A DNA stretch of 64,000 nt from the NCBI GenBank assembly GCA_031763025.1, contig JASSKH010000019.1:8080336-8144335 (forward strand). Direction: 5' to 3'. The notes under the pieces were generated by a model. It was not told the origin of the DNA. It did no database searches and worked only from the letters and a program-made list of their open reading frames with translations. A program made the translations under genes and the position numbers. Origin of the DNA: Macrocystis pyrifera (Eukaryota > Sar > Phaeophyceae > Laminariales > Laminariaceae). Of the stretch, positions 49,005 to 63,850 are shown in pieces; the first letter of the stretch is position 1; each line of letters begins with the position of its first letter.

Positions 49005-49105
49005 AGTCAACCCGACCCGACCCGGCCCGACCCGACCCGATCCGACCCGACCCGACCCGACCCGACCTGATCTGACCCGGCCCGGCCCGACCCGACCTGC
49101 GAGTT
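49005..49105. repeat. CCCGA pentamer array
   Basis: About 18 ACCCG units with TGACC and GGCCC variants, ending in GTGAACAGCCCTG. A related block at 50455-50535 ends GCGGACAGCCCTG. Confidence 0.88.
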
Positions 49106-49734
49106 TTTATCTGACCCGTGAACAGCCCTGCTTGAATTTACCTTGACGAACGCGATACTACTAGGGTTTAGCGTGGAACACTGAGCCAGCCGTGCACCCT
49201 TTCCTTGACTGCCCGGCCTCCTGAGTGCGTATCTGATCTACAACGCCTCCGTACAGCTCTCCCAACGGTCTCGGGCGGCTCACTGCTTTGCGCGATGGGA
49301 CGAAGGTGCTTGTGATGGTATACGCATCCCCGTTTCCCCTGTACTGTTGCCGTGGAGGCGTTGCTGACTCACAAATATTCAGGATGGTTTCCCCCTCCGT
49401 TCAGTTCAGAGTCGTTTTCTGGAGCGATCTATACCAAGCACGCCTGTGATAAATGGTGTCAGGGCTCATCACTTTCGCGCCTTGGCTGGCCGCGACTGAC
49501 ACCAAACGACCTACTACTATACTGCTGTGGGTCTCGGCGTGGGATACTAGGGGCCCGGCTACACCCTTGTCCTCGCGCGCTTTGCCTTGCTTGACGCTTG
49601 ACGTGTCTCCGGGCATATTTGCCCGCGAGCCCGCGAGCGTTTCACGAGCACCCCGAGGCCAACCTGCACCTTGTGGTACAAGAATCCGTCCCGTGTATAC
49701 TGCTTCAAATCACACCAGTACTATTCTTGTCACC

Positions 49735-49843
49735 TATTGCGGGAGTCCATAGTTAACAGGACCTATGGCATACATAAACACCTATATCTTTCACTATTTT
49801 TACTAGCAACATTTGGTCTTATTTACTATGGTCCCCCGTAATA
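49735..49843 (+). mobile_element. Family A MITE
   Basis: Complete; it begins TATTGCGGGAG. Confidence 0.89.
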
Positions 49844-50734
49844 GGCTAGGCTTGGTGTTTTTCCACGGCATGATATGATGAACACCCGATCCATCTCGTG
49901 ACCCCCCTCATCCAAAAGCCTGACCCTAACCTTGAAACCCCAACCCGAACCTCAAAAAAAGGGCCTAAAAAGAGCCACGCTTGAGAATGCGTTAAATACG
50001 GGGAGAAAAAAAAAACACTGAAAAATGAATCCCGTCTGGCGCTGCTTGTTGGCGCTTTTACCCTACGTCCCACGGGGGCAGGTAGTTTTCCGCCGAACCA
50101 ACTCGGACTGAGCATTTCTTCGAGTTATTTTGCCTCGTCCGGTGCGCTTGGTTAAATTTTACTGCATGCGGTGTACTTTTCAAGGCGAGCGGATTTTTTT
50201 TTTCGCCACCGAAGTATCCTATCATTCACATGCTGAGTTGAGGCTTGAGCAAAGTTCGAAAACAAATCTTCACTGGTATAATTTTCGGGGGATAAAATTG
50301 TGCATTTTCAGTCGATTTTGTTTTTTTGTTAAGACTGAATTTGGTTTCCCTCGCCCGCCCGCCAGCCTCGGCGATGGTCGGCGATGAATTCGCCGCTCGT
50401 CGTAAATGTTTCCGTTGAAAACAAGCAGTACGATTCACGGACGATGCACCGACCGATCGGGTCGGGGCGGATCGGGTCGAGTAGAGCGAGGGGGCTTTCA
50501 AACTGCCTCGACCCGACCCGACCCGCGGACAGCCCTGACAAAAAAAATACCGTTCGATCTAGAAATTACCGCTGAAAACGTTGCCGTTGGAAATAGTTAC
50601 CATTAGGTGCGCATCGCCTTGAAAAAGGGTATCTCCTCCCCTTTCTCCTCCCTTTTTTTATGGTGCGTACCGCTCACGTAGCACATACCGGTGCTATTAC
50701 GAGCTGTGAGACTATGGACCCTAAATAGATATAC

Positions 50735-50871
50735 TATTACGGGGGGCCATAATAGATATACTATTACGGGGGGCCATAGTAAATAGGACCTACGGTATAC
50801 ACAAAAAGCTATATATTTCACTATTTTTACTCCCAATATTCGGTCATATTTACTACGGTCCCCCCGTAAAA
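50735..50871 (+). mobile_element. Family A MITE with duplicated left end
   Basis: A 27-bp piece of the left terminus (50735-50761) precedes the full copy (50762-50871) as a tandem duplicate. Confidence 0.87.
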
Positions 50872-51375
50872 GTGTTTTTCCCTCGGACAATGTATACTGC
50901 CAGGTATGGTGTTGCAGTGAATAAGTTCCGTTCCGACTTGTGAATGGGATATTTCCTGATACCGCAGTACAAGTAGTCCCTCTTCTGTATCCCCCGCTGA
51001 ACCAATGAAAGCCCTAAGTTTTCGCTTGCCGTAAGGCTCCTACCACTGTGTGTACCTGCACCTTCCTCCCTTGACAAAACCTTCGTTTACCCTGCACCTG
51101 CTACATCTGCTATATCTACTATACGCTGCAGCACTTCTCGTCCGTGTCCCACCCCCACGTTATTGGGTTATTGGTACTACTAGCAGTGCTGCGGCTTCTT
51201 CCCTCCCTTCTCCTGTAGCATCAGCCTGGCGGTCCCTCAGTACCCGTTCGTTCCGGTGTTTCTGCCACGCTACCACACATCGACTCCCAAACACGTACTG
51301 GTACGCCATTATTAAACTCAGGGTATTGTCACCAAGACTTTCCGCCAAGCTATGTTTACGGGGTGTAGGAGAGAG

Positions 51376-51391
51376 AGGGGGGGGGGGGGGA

Positions 51392-51449
<58 letters not shown>
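51376..51449. repeat. G tract
   Basis: About 70 nt with a single AC interruption. Confidence 0.9.
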
Positions 51450-51450
<1 letters not shown>

Positions 51451-51454
51451 ACGG

Positions 51455-51528
51455 TCATTTATTGCCCGCCTTACAGTAATGTGACCGTTGACCACGCGTC
51501 CCTTTCGAGACGGAGCACCGTTCCTATA
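51455..51528 (+). repeat. Family F short unit
   Basis: TCATTTATTGCCCGCC to CGAGACGGAGCACCG, directly after the 70-nt G tract. Confidence 0.75.
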
Positions 51529-51532
51529 CTCC

Positions 51533-51630
51533 TATTACGGGGGACCTACATTACACACAAAAACCTACATCGCAGTTCCCTTTTTTTTACTGACAATATT
51601 TGGTCCTACTTACTATGGCCCCCCGTAACA
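51533..51630 (+). mobile_element. Family A MITE with internal deletion
   Basis: The left arm has lost the CATAGTAAATAGG segment. Confidence 0.82.
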
Positions 51631-52039
51631 CCCTTATCCCCTTCCTGTCTCGCGTTTTAGATTGCCGCCATCTGTCTCCTATAGGCGAGGCGGGGGGCAA
51701 GCGGGGGGGGCGATTAGGGCGGGTAGATCCCGCAATAATGGCTTCGTCAGCATGGTTATCACATGTGAATGCGAACGTATTTCGCGCGCGTGGCGCTTCG
51801 CACGAAGGGTGGGGTGTTGGAAACATTGGGTAGTAATCAGGACCAAACATACTGGGTGAACCGGCGGGAATACATGGCTGTATAGGGGACCATTCATTGT
51901 GGGTGGGTGTTGATTACCTCGCGCCATATCAACTATGCCCCCGCCCCCCCGTAACGTAACAAAAAGGAGGCGTGCTTCGATAGGGGTACGATTTTTTTGA
52001 TGAAAAAATAGTTCTTGGCTGACCGCGAGGTCCTTGCTC

Positions 52040-52138
52040 CTTCAAGGGCTGCGGTCCCGTTTTGGCGGACGAACTAAATACTTCACGATTTTGAGTGGTC
52101 TGTCCCAAAATCGGTACTGCGGTTCTACAAGAGTTAAC
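52040..52138. mobile_element. Family B foldback element
   Basis: GGGCTGCGGTCCCGTTTTGG is matched by AAAATCGGTACTGCGG. Confidence 0.8.
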
Positions 52139-52164
52139 CCAATCTCGTTGGAATACCATTGTCA

Positions 52165-52273
52165 GTATGACGGGGGACCAAAGTGAATAGAACCTACGGT
52201 ACACACAAAAAACCTAAGGATTTTCCTCCTTTTGCTAACACTATTTAGTCCTGCTTACTATGGTCCTCCGTAA
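52165..52273 (+). mobile_element. Family A MITE
   Basis: Diverged (TATGACGGGGGACCAAAG). Confidence 0.84.
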
Positions 52274-52395
52274 TAGTGCTTTACTATAAGATTCGTAATT
52301 TCCTACGGATAGACTTTGGGATTGCTCACCGAGTTGCAATTTTTGGCTCCTTTTTTTTTTCTTCTCAAAATCAGTTTTCGGGTGAGGTGTAGAGC

Positions 52396-52665
52396 TCAAG
52401 GTGCTACCCCTCTAAGATGCTATCCCTCTAAGCTGCTACTCCTCTAAGCTGCTACCCATCTAAGCTGCTGCCCCTCTAAGCTGCTGCCCCTATAAGCTGC
52501 TACCCATCTAAGCTGCTACCCCTGTAAGGTGCTACCCCTCTAAGCTGCCACCCCTCTAAGCTGCTACCCCTCTAAGCTGCTACCCCTAGAAGGTGCTACC
52601 GCTAGAAGGTGCTACCCCTCTAAGCTGCTGCTCCTCTAAGGTGCTATATACCCCTCTAATGTGAT
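52396..52665. repeat. 16-bp minisatellite
   Basis: About 16 units of TAAGCTGCTACCCCTC with small variants (AAGGTGC, TGCTGCCC, CTAGAAGG). Confidence 0.92.
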
Positions 52666-52755
52666 ACCCTTGCACGGCAAGCAGGCGACGAGGACCCTCA
52701 GAAAAAAAAGGTGCTTAATGTGCCCCTACCGTAGCATGCATCGCGACCTGCACCA

Positions 52756-52790
52756 GCGGACGGACGGACGGACGGACGGACGGACGGACG
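52756..52790. repeat. GGAC tetranucleotide run
   Basis: Eight to nine GGAC units. Confidence 0.9.
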
Positions 52791-53152
52791 TAATGCAGCG
52801 GTGGTGCTACGGTGGTGCTAAGGTGGGAATTCGTCTATTTTTTCGTGAGGCTCCTCCTCCTCCTCCTCCTCCTCCTCCTTTGAGGAGAGGGCTCTCTCTG
52901 TATCTCTGTCTCTCTGTATCTCTGTCTATCTACCTCGCCAAAACCAGGCTTTGAAAAAAAAGAACAAAAAAAATGGCAAAGCAAAGGAAAGGAAAGGAAA
53001 GGAAAGGAAAAAGCAACAAGCCGGTGAACCGTCAGTCCCATTGCCTGCTATTAATATTACCACTAAATTTAGTGGGTAATACGACGGAGACACGCAATAG
53101 AGTAATACAGCAATACAGTAAGGCATGGCCACGGTAGGCCTGGTGGTGCCTT

Positions 53153-53260
53153 ACTACGGGGGACCCTAGTAAATAGGACCTACGGTAAACAAAAAAAAAC
53201 TATATCGTTCCCTATTTTTGCTAGCAATATTTGGTCCTGTTTACTACGCCCCCCCGTAAA
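53153..53260 (+). mobile_element. Family A MITE
   Basis: Complete, with CCCCCCCGTAAA right end. Confidence 0.86.
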
Positions 53261-53279
53261 AGTAGTACTTTATGAGCTC

Positions 53280-53620
53280 TTGGAGTGATCAACTCAAGGC
53301 CTCACCCGGCACGTGACCTCGAAGAAGCCTGTCGGCGCAACCCCACCAAGATTGCTACGTACATGCGCTCAAACAAAAAACAAACATTCTGGTGGACCAA
53401 CGCCCCAACGGGTAGGGTGGACCGCAACTGGTCCGAGTCCGGCGGGAAGGCATCATAGCCTTGGTTTTTGTTAGTGGGTGAGCTCGCGCAAGTCCCACAC
53501 TACCCGGGGGAGATGACCCTCCCGGGTGGCTATCTCCACCGCACCTGTGTCCTCTCGGGGGTCAGGTCGGGTCAACGTGCCCAGCTGGGCTAAATTGACA
53601 CACGATACGAAATCGCGAAC
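53280..53620. other. Unique-looking GC-rich segment with a hairpin
   Basis: ACCCGGG (53503-53509) and CCCGGGT (53521-53527) form a 7-bp stem around GGAGATGACCCT-like loop sequence. No ORF of note and no match to other repeats here. Confidence 0.35.
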
Positions 53621-54186
53621 GTGGAAGTGTGGTGACCTTAAGCTTTATTTTTACCAATCCGCCGGAGGATAACAAAAAAAAAAACAAAAAAAAAAAACAT
53701 TACTACCGTACCTACCGGTGTACTACTGTATACAGCAGTTAGTTGTTCACCTGAGGAACTCAACCGGTCCTAAAAAGGTCCTGAAAAGTGCAATTTCTGT
53801 ATTAATACAAATAGGAGCAATGAATTTCTTGCGGGGGTCGTGGTCTATTGTACGAGCTCCATCAAGCATGAGGAGAGCTCTCAGTATCTCTTCAGTATCT
53901 CACCCCGAAGCGTGGCTTTCGAAAAAAAATTGTGCGCGCAAACAGCTACCACTCTGTTCCTAAGATAAGAACCTTTCGTATTGAATATAAATGTACAACC
54001 GGTCTTTATATTTCGGGACATAGTGATCTACTAATAATATATTGACGAGAAAATTACTGTGTAACACTAACCGGTGTCGTTGCTCGCGTGAGGAGCTCCA
54101 CCGGTCCGAAAATATTGCCTCAGAAGGCAAAAAGTGGAAACCCCTACGTGTCGTGGGATGAGTCAGTAGGAGTATTGTTACTATAA

Positions 54187-54435
54187 TGCTTGCCATCCGA
54201 CAATGTGTACTACGAAGTGTTCGTTCTAAAGAAGACCGAGGAACAGAAAGGGTAAAAAAAAACTGTCCAGAACAAAAAGCGCAGCAGTACCCTACGACAA
54301 AAATCAAAACCGATGTGACGCACATCAAGACTACCGCAACCAACATCCTTCCATCTCATCCACCCGAAACGACCACTCTCCTCCTTGAGCACTCCCCAAC
54401 AAGCATCTACCAGAAACCAGTTGTCCATCAAAATG
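54187..54435 (-). mobile_element. Family N retroposon-like repeat
   Basis: Begins GCTTGCCATCCGACAATGTG after TTACTATAAT. Body blocks TTCTAAAGAAGACC, CTGTCCAGAAC and ACTACCGCAACCAACATCC correspond to the 7.7-kb copy. Confidence 0.72.
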
Positions 54436-54469
54436 GTTGGTATATGTCTCTGCTACGTACGTCGGTGTT

Positions 54470-54578
54470 ATTTCGGGGGGGCCGTAGTAAATAAGACCAA
54501 ATATTGTTAGGAAAAATAGGCAAATATATGGGTGTTTGTGTGTACCGTAGGTCCCATTTACTATGGTCCACCGCAATA
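54470..54578 (-). mobile_element. Family A MITE
   Basis: The left end is eroded (TATTTCGGGGG); it lies beside a family N repeat. Confidence 0.86.
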
Positions 54579-54901
54579 GTATTATTGTCTCGGAAAAAAA
54601 AAAACTGACTTTCGGAGTCGATTCCTAACCGACACCAACATCAAGCGGGAAGCAGACGATTCCAGGTGTCTGGTAAGTGGCAAGCAATTCGCGACAAGCG
54701 ATACGAGACAAGCGGTAACCGAGCACCAACAAGCGACAAGCTGCAAGCAGGTTGTTTTTTGAGTGTTTGTGGCCTAAAAGATGTATAAGGCCTGAAAAAT
54801 GGGTTGCCCCTGTTTTGTCGTACCACGCGACGGGCGAACAGACCGTGAGGCAACACATACCGCTCTCTACCTAAAATATAAGCATCGTTTGGTCTAACTG
54901 T

Positions 54902-55010
54902 TATTACGGAGGACCATAGTAAATAGGACCAAATATTGTGAGTAAAAATAGGTAAACATATAGTTTTTTATGGATACCATAGGTCCTATTAACTATGGAC
55001 CTCCGTTATA
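54902..55010 (-). mobile_element. Family A MITE
   Basis: Complete, with matching GGAGG/CCTCC substitutions in both termini. Confidence 0.89.
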
Positions 55011-55279
55011 GTGTAAAAACAGTTCTTATGTAATGGGACAGAGCGGGAATGCTTAGAGGCTGAAAGGTAAAAGCCCTTGTACAAGAGACCGCATCCCCGT
55101 TTTTTGGGGGGACAAACTGCTTGAAAAAACATTGAGTGGTCTCCTGAGTGCCCGAAAGGATAATTAAAAGAAGAGATTAAAAAATAGTGCGGGGTTTTGT
55201 GCGTGCCGCGTCAGCATACCGAAGCAAAAGCCTGACGGTGCCGCGGGAGAAGCCACGAACGACCCGAACGCTTTTATTC

Positions 55280-55591
55280 TGACACGAGGAAAGCGAAGGA
55301 GGACGAGAGCAAACGGGCGAACGGTTCTTAGTGCACAAGCGAGACAACGTCGCTAAGATCAAAGGTCTCGGGACACTTTGTAATCCCCAGACAGGTTTGC
55401 CCATTAAGCCGTTTGGATCTTTTCCCCCCGATATGCCCGGCGCTGATGCTCGCCGGCGCGTGTCAGCTCAACTCGCTGCGAGCCCTGTGTCAGTCCCTAC
55501 GGCCGCGGCGACACGCCGAAGTGTCAGTCCCACGAGGTTGGCTCAACAACTTCTCCAAGAAATTCCCCCCGTAGCACCCCACCCGGGATGA
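55280..55591 (+). CDS. Orphan open frame, possibly a partial exon or element remnant
   Basis: It is open from a stop near 55280 to TGA at 55589-55591, with reading KRDNVAKIKGLGTLCNPQTG, then an Ala/Ser/Pro/Arg-rich tail. The first internal ATG is late (MPGADARRR). Codon use is G/C-rich at third positions for part of its length. Not recognised; no flanking exon seen. Confidence 0.25.
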
Positions 55592-55713
55592 CGTCTCGAC
55601 CCCTCTCTTCAACGACCCGAAGCAGAGAAGATTACAGGACACCAACCAACCGGTGATGTGAGCAGTACGACGACAACAACCGACGGACTACCGACGGACT
55701 ACCGAGGGACTGC

Positions 55714-55821
55714 TATTACGGGGGACCATAGTAAGTAGGACCAAATATTGTTGGTAAAAATAGGTAAACATATAGGTTTTATGTATACCATAGGTCCCAT
55801 TAACTATGGACACCCGTAGTA
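55714..55821 (-). mobile_element. Family A MITE with scar at its target duplication
   Basis: Complete; TATTAATA (55820-55827) begins at its right TSD. Confidence 0.88.
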
Positions 55822-56120
55822 TTAATATGAAATCGCACACACCTGGTAACATATTATGCGTATGATACATACAAGTGCATGCCCCGTGCGGTAGTGTATG
55901 ATTTGTATGTGCATGCTTTGCATGTGAAGGCGTTCTGCGATAGAGGTTCACCCTAATTTTTCTGAGGGTCCCCTCGCTTGAGGAGCTCCGCACCTCATCC
56001 GAAAGAAACCTGACTTCAACAAAAAATCAAATTGCATCCCGATGAATAATCCCATGGCCCGAGTATCCAAAAACGTCATTTTTCGAAACAAGGCTGGCAT
56101 TCCGACGACTTCGGGTTAAT

Positions 56121-56211
56121 CCCTTTAGTACCGCAGTCCCGATTTGGGGACAAACCAGTCTAATTCCAAGTGATTTGTCCCCAAAACGAGACTGCGGCAC
56201 TAAAAGGGTCA
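56121..56211. mobile_element. Family B foldback element
   Basis: Almost identical to the copy at 42845. Confidence 0.85.
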
Positions 56212-56409
56212 AGGAGGCCTGCCATTCAGAAAACATTTTAGCGGAAATGTGCTATACACCTTTATCGTTGAACGCGTCTGTGCATGGTTTTGTGTGTGCG
56301 GTTTTATTTATGCCTGAAAAAAGAGTTGATACCGAACGAGGCCTGCGGAAAGGCACCACGGCGAATTTATTAATTCTCCCGACGGAAGGAGAGTTCTGTT
56401 CCTTCTAGT

Positions 56410-56507
56410 TTGAACTGCAGTCCCGTTTTGGGGATAGAGCGCTCTAATTCCGAGTAGTTTGCCCCCAAACCGGACTCAAACAGGCTGCTTACCCTGAAAA
56501 GGGTTAA
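56410..56507. mobile_element. Family B foldback element
   Basis: Second copy 200 bp downstream; the right arm is interrupted by CTGCTTACC. Confidence 0.78.
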
Positions 56508-56698
56508 TGAACGGGCGCGCGAGCGGATGGATGGATAGATGGATGGACGGACAGATGAACGAACTGCTGTGAGGTGACGCCAAAATTATGCGCACAAACT
56601 TACTGTACGTGTGCGCGGAAATATTGCACCGAAATATGCTTGCGGAGAGGCACGACGAATAGAGAGGAATTGGGAAGAAGGGGGGTGGGAGTGATTGT

Positions 56699-56806
56699 AT
56701 TCCGGGGGTGCATAGTTAATAGGACCTACGGTACACACAAAAACCTATACATTTACCTATTTTTACTAACAAAATTTGGTCCCGTTAACTATGGACCCCC
56801 GTAAAT
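56699..56806 (+). mobile_element. Family A MITE
   Basis: Complete; TATTCCGGGGG left end and CGTAAATA right end. Confidence 0.88.
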
Positions 56807-59709
56807 AGTAGATATATCGATAAGGGGGCTTACGATTTTGGTATGTTTTCGTCACAAGCAAGTATTCGGGTCTGACTGATAAGCATGATATATGCCTGAA
56901 GGGTTTGGATTATGGAAACCCTATTATACACCGCATATATGTGTGGACGGTACGTGTGACTGGAACGAACGCTATATATACACGTTGTCAAATGACATAT
57001 ACACAAAAAACATAAAACAAAGTTATTCCGAAAGCAAAACGGACGAACGAGCACAGCTACAGCGGGCGGATGGACGGGCGGACTGTGAAGTACCACGTGA
57101 CATGCATGTATGTATCGTATGGAGCTGAGTCGTAGCGGGTATGGATGGGCGAGCGGACTGTGAAATACCGTATGACATTGTATGTATGTATATGTATCAG
57201 TGTACCGTAGCACTCTTTGCATTCGTATGCGCGCGCATTTAACCGAAACGGAGGTCTAACGCGGAGACACACGACGAGAATTTCTGAAATATGATAATAG
57301 TTCCTTCCGATATGAGGGGAAACAATAGGCGAAATTAGTACCGAACAAACCGGCGAACGATCAGCGGACGGATGTAAGGGCGGACGGACGGACTGACAGT
57401 GTGAAATAACATACCTGATGTTTCATAATTCATGTGTGGCGGGGGGTGAGGGAGTTCGTGGTGTGAAGGATGCATTATTCACGTTTATCGGTTGGCATTA
57501 TTACGCGGCATAATCGTATATATATATACCGAAGAATGCCTCCCTAGAAGAACGACGAGCACTTCCTTTTTCCGACGGTGCGGTAATGTTTCATTCCGTC
57601 CGTCGCACATGAATGAGAGGTATAGCCACACATTGAACGAAACGGGCAGACCAGCTGGGCTGTGAGCCAAAACGAAAGGCAGTCCTAACTCATCCACCTG
57701 TTTCTTTCGGGGCTGTGAGCCACAACGAAAGGCAGTCCTAACTCACCCGCTTGTTTCTTCCTTTCTTTGCTCGAAGAAGAAGCGAAGGCTTTGATTGTCC
57801 TTTTCTTAGCGATCGAGCTGTGAAGCCTCAGACTGCCTCGAATGAAATAAATTAGGAGTTGCTGCGAGTCGGTACACCTCAAGAAAATCTGGCCTAATAT
57901 TGAATATCTACAAAAATTAGAAACCTAATACGCGCACAGCTTATAGGCGCTCGCCGTCTGTTGGAAATCGCTAAGAGTCTTTACCGCCAACACAGAACAA
58001 GGACGTCAGTCTAACATCTGATTTCAGGCCTCTCCGTCGAGAAGGTCGGTACTATTCTTGTATAGTATGGGGTGGAAGAGGGGAAACATCTCCCGCTGAC
58101 TCATATTTCACTGAATCGTGGTTGGTACGTGCGGCATTCCGCCTATAGAAGGAGGAAGCCTGTGTGCCCCCTGGCGAGAGGACGGTGTTCGCGAAACCAC
58201 ATGGGGAACCGTGGTGCAAGGCGCCCCTTCGCTGGATTGTGGGTCGACCTGAAACGACTGAAGTGTCGCAAGCTGAAGGGAGAGAGAATCACCACAAAGC
58301 AGGTGTTCGTTCCTCGTACCAGCTACCAGGTATATATATACACACTACCGCCTGCTGTACTACAGCAAGTAGTACGTAGCCGCCAGGCAAAAACGATTTA
58401 CGACAAAAAGCTCTTGAAAGCTGGGGGGAAAAAAAGTACGCGTATACATATTAGCCAATCTTGAGCTACCGGGCCTGCCTGTAGCTGGGCAAGCATCGCC
58501 GACCAGTCCAAAGGAGTTCATAGTTGTAGTTCCATGTATGTAGGGTCTGAGGGAGAGGGTGTGTACTCGGTATCATGCATGGTCGTATATAGTCTTGTAT
58601 GACCATAGACCCTGACGGGGGGGGGGGGGGGCTGCCTCCACCACACAAGGAGATGACAGTGACCCACCCTTTGCGGTTACCGTACGTATTGACGGCTTTC
58701 TTTTTTGAGTCCGGTTTTCACCACCATTTGCTCGTTTGGCGGGGTATTTATTTGAGTTTTTCGTACCGAAAACTGGCAAAAAAGCGCTGGTGTACCGTTT
58801 TTTGTCATTATGTCCGTTAGGACAGGAAACTAATTTTGCTTCTAGACACCCTAGGGTAAACCCTAGGGAATACATAGCCCGTTTTTTTTTTGTTGAGGGT
58901 CTAGGGCTGGCGCTATAGCGGCGAAATTCTGTCCCGCGACTAGCCACAGGCATTCACACAAGAATTTTTTTTTACCAGTATCAATAGTAGTCAGGCGTTT
59001 CTGCAAGGAAGACACCTTTTTTTTTTCTGAACAAACCGGTCACAGGTGCAAAAATGTTCGCACAAAATACGATTCGAAGAACTGACTCGGACGTGGTGGT
59101 GAGCGACAAGTCAGCCACAGGGACCCATCGAAAAGACGAGAAAAAACTCCTGACTTAAAAATACGGTAGTAACGAAACCCGCCACAACCAAAGGGGCGAT
59201 AGACTACAAGCAGAGTTAGTAATACTAGTGGGCGGCCACTCCTCCTCCGCCCCCCCCCCCCGCACCGCGATAACCCTTCGGCCGTCTGCTATTTAATAGA
59301 AGCTGAAATTCTCAACATTTTCTCGGGAAGATTCTCGTCAAGGCTATCGACGGGGCGGCGGCCGGGGCACTTAGTTCAGGGGGGAACTTCAGCCGCCGGA
59401 GAAGCAACTTCAAGCAGATCTTCAACCAATCAGAAGCAACCCAACCGACCGGGACAACTTACAACAGATCAGAAAAACCGACACCGTGCGCGCAAAAAAA
59501 AACCCAACCAATCAGGATATAACTTCGAGGCAGTCAGAACAGCTTTCTCCTCGACCGACCAGCATACCTTAAAACAGTCCAGGAACGAACCAACCGTCCG
59601 GAACAATCAACCAACCCGGACAGAACAACTTTCAACATTTAAGAATAGTTCTAGCCAACCAAAACAAATTTCACGCGAATCAGAGCAAACAGCTACACCG
59701 AACGAAGAC

Positions 59710-59925
59710 ATCAGACCAGCTCCAGCAGCCAGTCACAAAAAAAAAAAATCCGAGCGAGTTCGGAAACAGGCACGCCTTATCTTCTTCTCGCGTGTACGCG
59801 TATGCGACATCAGACCATCTTCAGCAGCCAGCCAGTTAGAAAAAAAAAATCCGAGCGAATTCAGAAACAGACACGCCCTACGAGTATCTTCTTCTCGTGT
59901 ACCCGTATGCGTAACGGCAACGACT
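59710..59925. repeat. Tandem duplication of about 105 bp
   Basis: GACATCAGACCA, CAGCAGCCAG, AATCCGAGCGA, CACGCC and CTTCTTCTCG blocks occur twice in the same order. Confidence 0.85.
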
Positions 59926-60009
59926 TTCATCCCCACTTTTTGAAAAAAATCGAATAGTTGAAGAAAATCGCAACTCAACCGTACTAATTCCCCCCGCAGC
60001 CTGCCAGCC

Positions 60010-60053
60010 CCCCCCCCCCCCCCTCCCCTCCCCCCCCCCCCCCCCCCCCCCCC
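60010..60053. repeat. C tract
   Basis: C run with two T interruptions. Confidence 0.9.
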
Positions 60054-60304
60054 GACTCCCCCACCGACTCCGTCCCCACGTGGTGCAATAACTGCCCTGG
60101 ACCCCACTTCTCGCAGCCCCCCCCCCCCCACGACTCCATCCACCCTCCACCGCTCTGTCTCGAGAGGGATGCGTGGTCAATGGTGAAATGACTGAAGGCA
60201 AGCCGGAAATGAGCACGCCCGGTTCCCTCGCAAGTCTCCCTCCTCCATCACCACCACCACCGCCGCCGCCGCCAGCACTGAGGGGCGCAAGAAAACAGAT
60301 GCCA

Positions 60305-60600
60305 CTATATAATAAAGCTGCTGCTGCCGTTCTAATGCTGTTAGTAATGCTGCTGCTAAAATGCTGCTGTGGGTGCTGCTGCCGCCGCTGCTGCCGCCGC
60401 CGCCGCGCCGCCGCCGCCGCCGCCGCCGCCGCTGCTGCTGCTGCTGCTGCTACTACTGCGATATACCACTGCTGCTACTACTGCGATATACCACTGCTGC
60501 TAAATGGTGTTGCTGCAAAATGCTGCTGCTGCTGCTAGTGCTGATAATGCTGCTGCTAGTGCTGCGGCTGTGTGATGGGGTTGCTGTGCTGTGGTACTAC
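60305..60600. repeat. CTG/CCG microsatellite
   Basis: GCTGCTGCT and CCGCCGCCG runs with a doubled ACTGCGATATACCACTGCTG unit. Confidence 0.9.
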
Positions 60601-60669
60601 TACATCAGGCCTCCTTAAAAAATCGAATTGGCTGAATAAAAAAAAAAAAGAAAAAGCAAAGCGGCGTTT

Positions 60670-62961
<2,292 letters not shown>

Positions 62962-63254
62962 CTACCGGAAAAAAAAATGAGGAAGATAGAGAGTAAACCG
63001 TAGCGTTTCAGCAAAAAATCAGCGTCAGAGGATACAAAGTGACGATTGAAACGATGGTACAGATTGATGTCCGAGTTGCGATGGTTTATACAGGTCGCAC
63101 GGTATGTAGGTACGGGGACAACATGACCCTGCCCGTGGTTCTGCTTACTGCTGTGAGCTATCGCCGCTCCTACATGGAATCTTGGCAAAATACCCAACCA
63201 AGTTACCGTTGTTTTGATCAGTTATCTCGGGGGCCGAAGGGGCCAACCAACATG

Positions 63255-63850
63255 AAAAAAAAAAAAAAAAACATTGGCAGTATCAGCACCAACATTAGTG
63301 CCTCGCCACTATCATCTCAACGTCAACATCGATATCAGCACCAAAACCAGCACCGACATCATCACTAAGATCTGAACATCGATAGCAACACCAACATCCG
63401 ATATCATCACTAAAATCTGAACATCGATATCAACACCAACATCAGTATCGATATCAGCACTATCATCTCAACATCGATATCAACACCAACATCAGGTATC
63501 TTCCCTAAAATCCGAACATCGATATCAACACCAACATCGGTATCGATATCAGCACTAAAATCTGAACATCGATATCAACACCAACGCCAGATGTTATCAC
63601 TAAAATCTCAACATCGATATCAACACCAATGCCAGTATCGATATCATCACTAAAATCTCAACATCGATATCAGCACCAACATCAGTACCGATAGTATATC
63701 ATCGATATCAACACCAACATCAGTACCGACACCATGATCGATACCAACATGCGTACTGATATCGCCGCGATCATCTCAACATCGATATCAACATCCATTA
63801 TGGACACGTTGTCATCAACATCAACATCAACACATTGGCATCAACATCAA
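63255..63850. repeat. Satellite of ACATCGATATCAACACCA units
   Basis: About twelve degenerate units, each with ATCGATATCA, CACCAACATC and often ACTAAAATCTGA, period roughly 45-50 bp. It lies in the 5'-ward intron of the right-hand gene. Confidence 0.88.

Larger units (their letters stand above)
47720..60660. other. Repeat-rich interval between the two genes
   Basis: It holds (CCCGA)n, minisatellite, C and G tracts, many family A copies, degenerate (CGGA)-rich repeats at 56.5-57.4 kb, a degenerate CAACCAATCAGA-type tandem at 59.39-59.70 kb and CTG/CCG microsatellite at 60.30-60.60 kb. 57.75-58.5 kb and 58.7-59.2 kb show nothing assignable. Confidence 0.5.

Noticed and set aside
52396-52665. 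CRISPR-like array
   Set aside because: Units are directly adjacent 16-mers with no unique spacers, in a eukaryotic context; it is a minisatellite.
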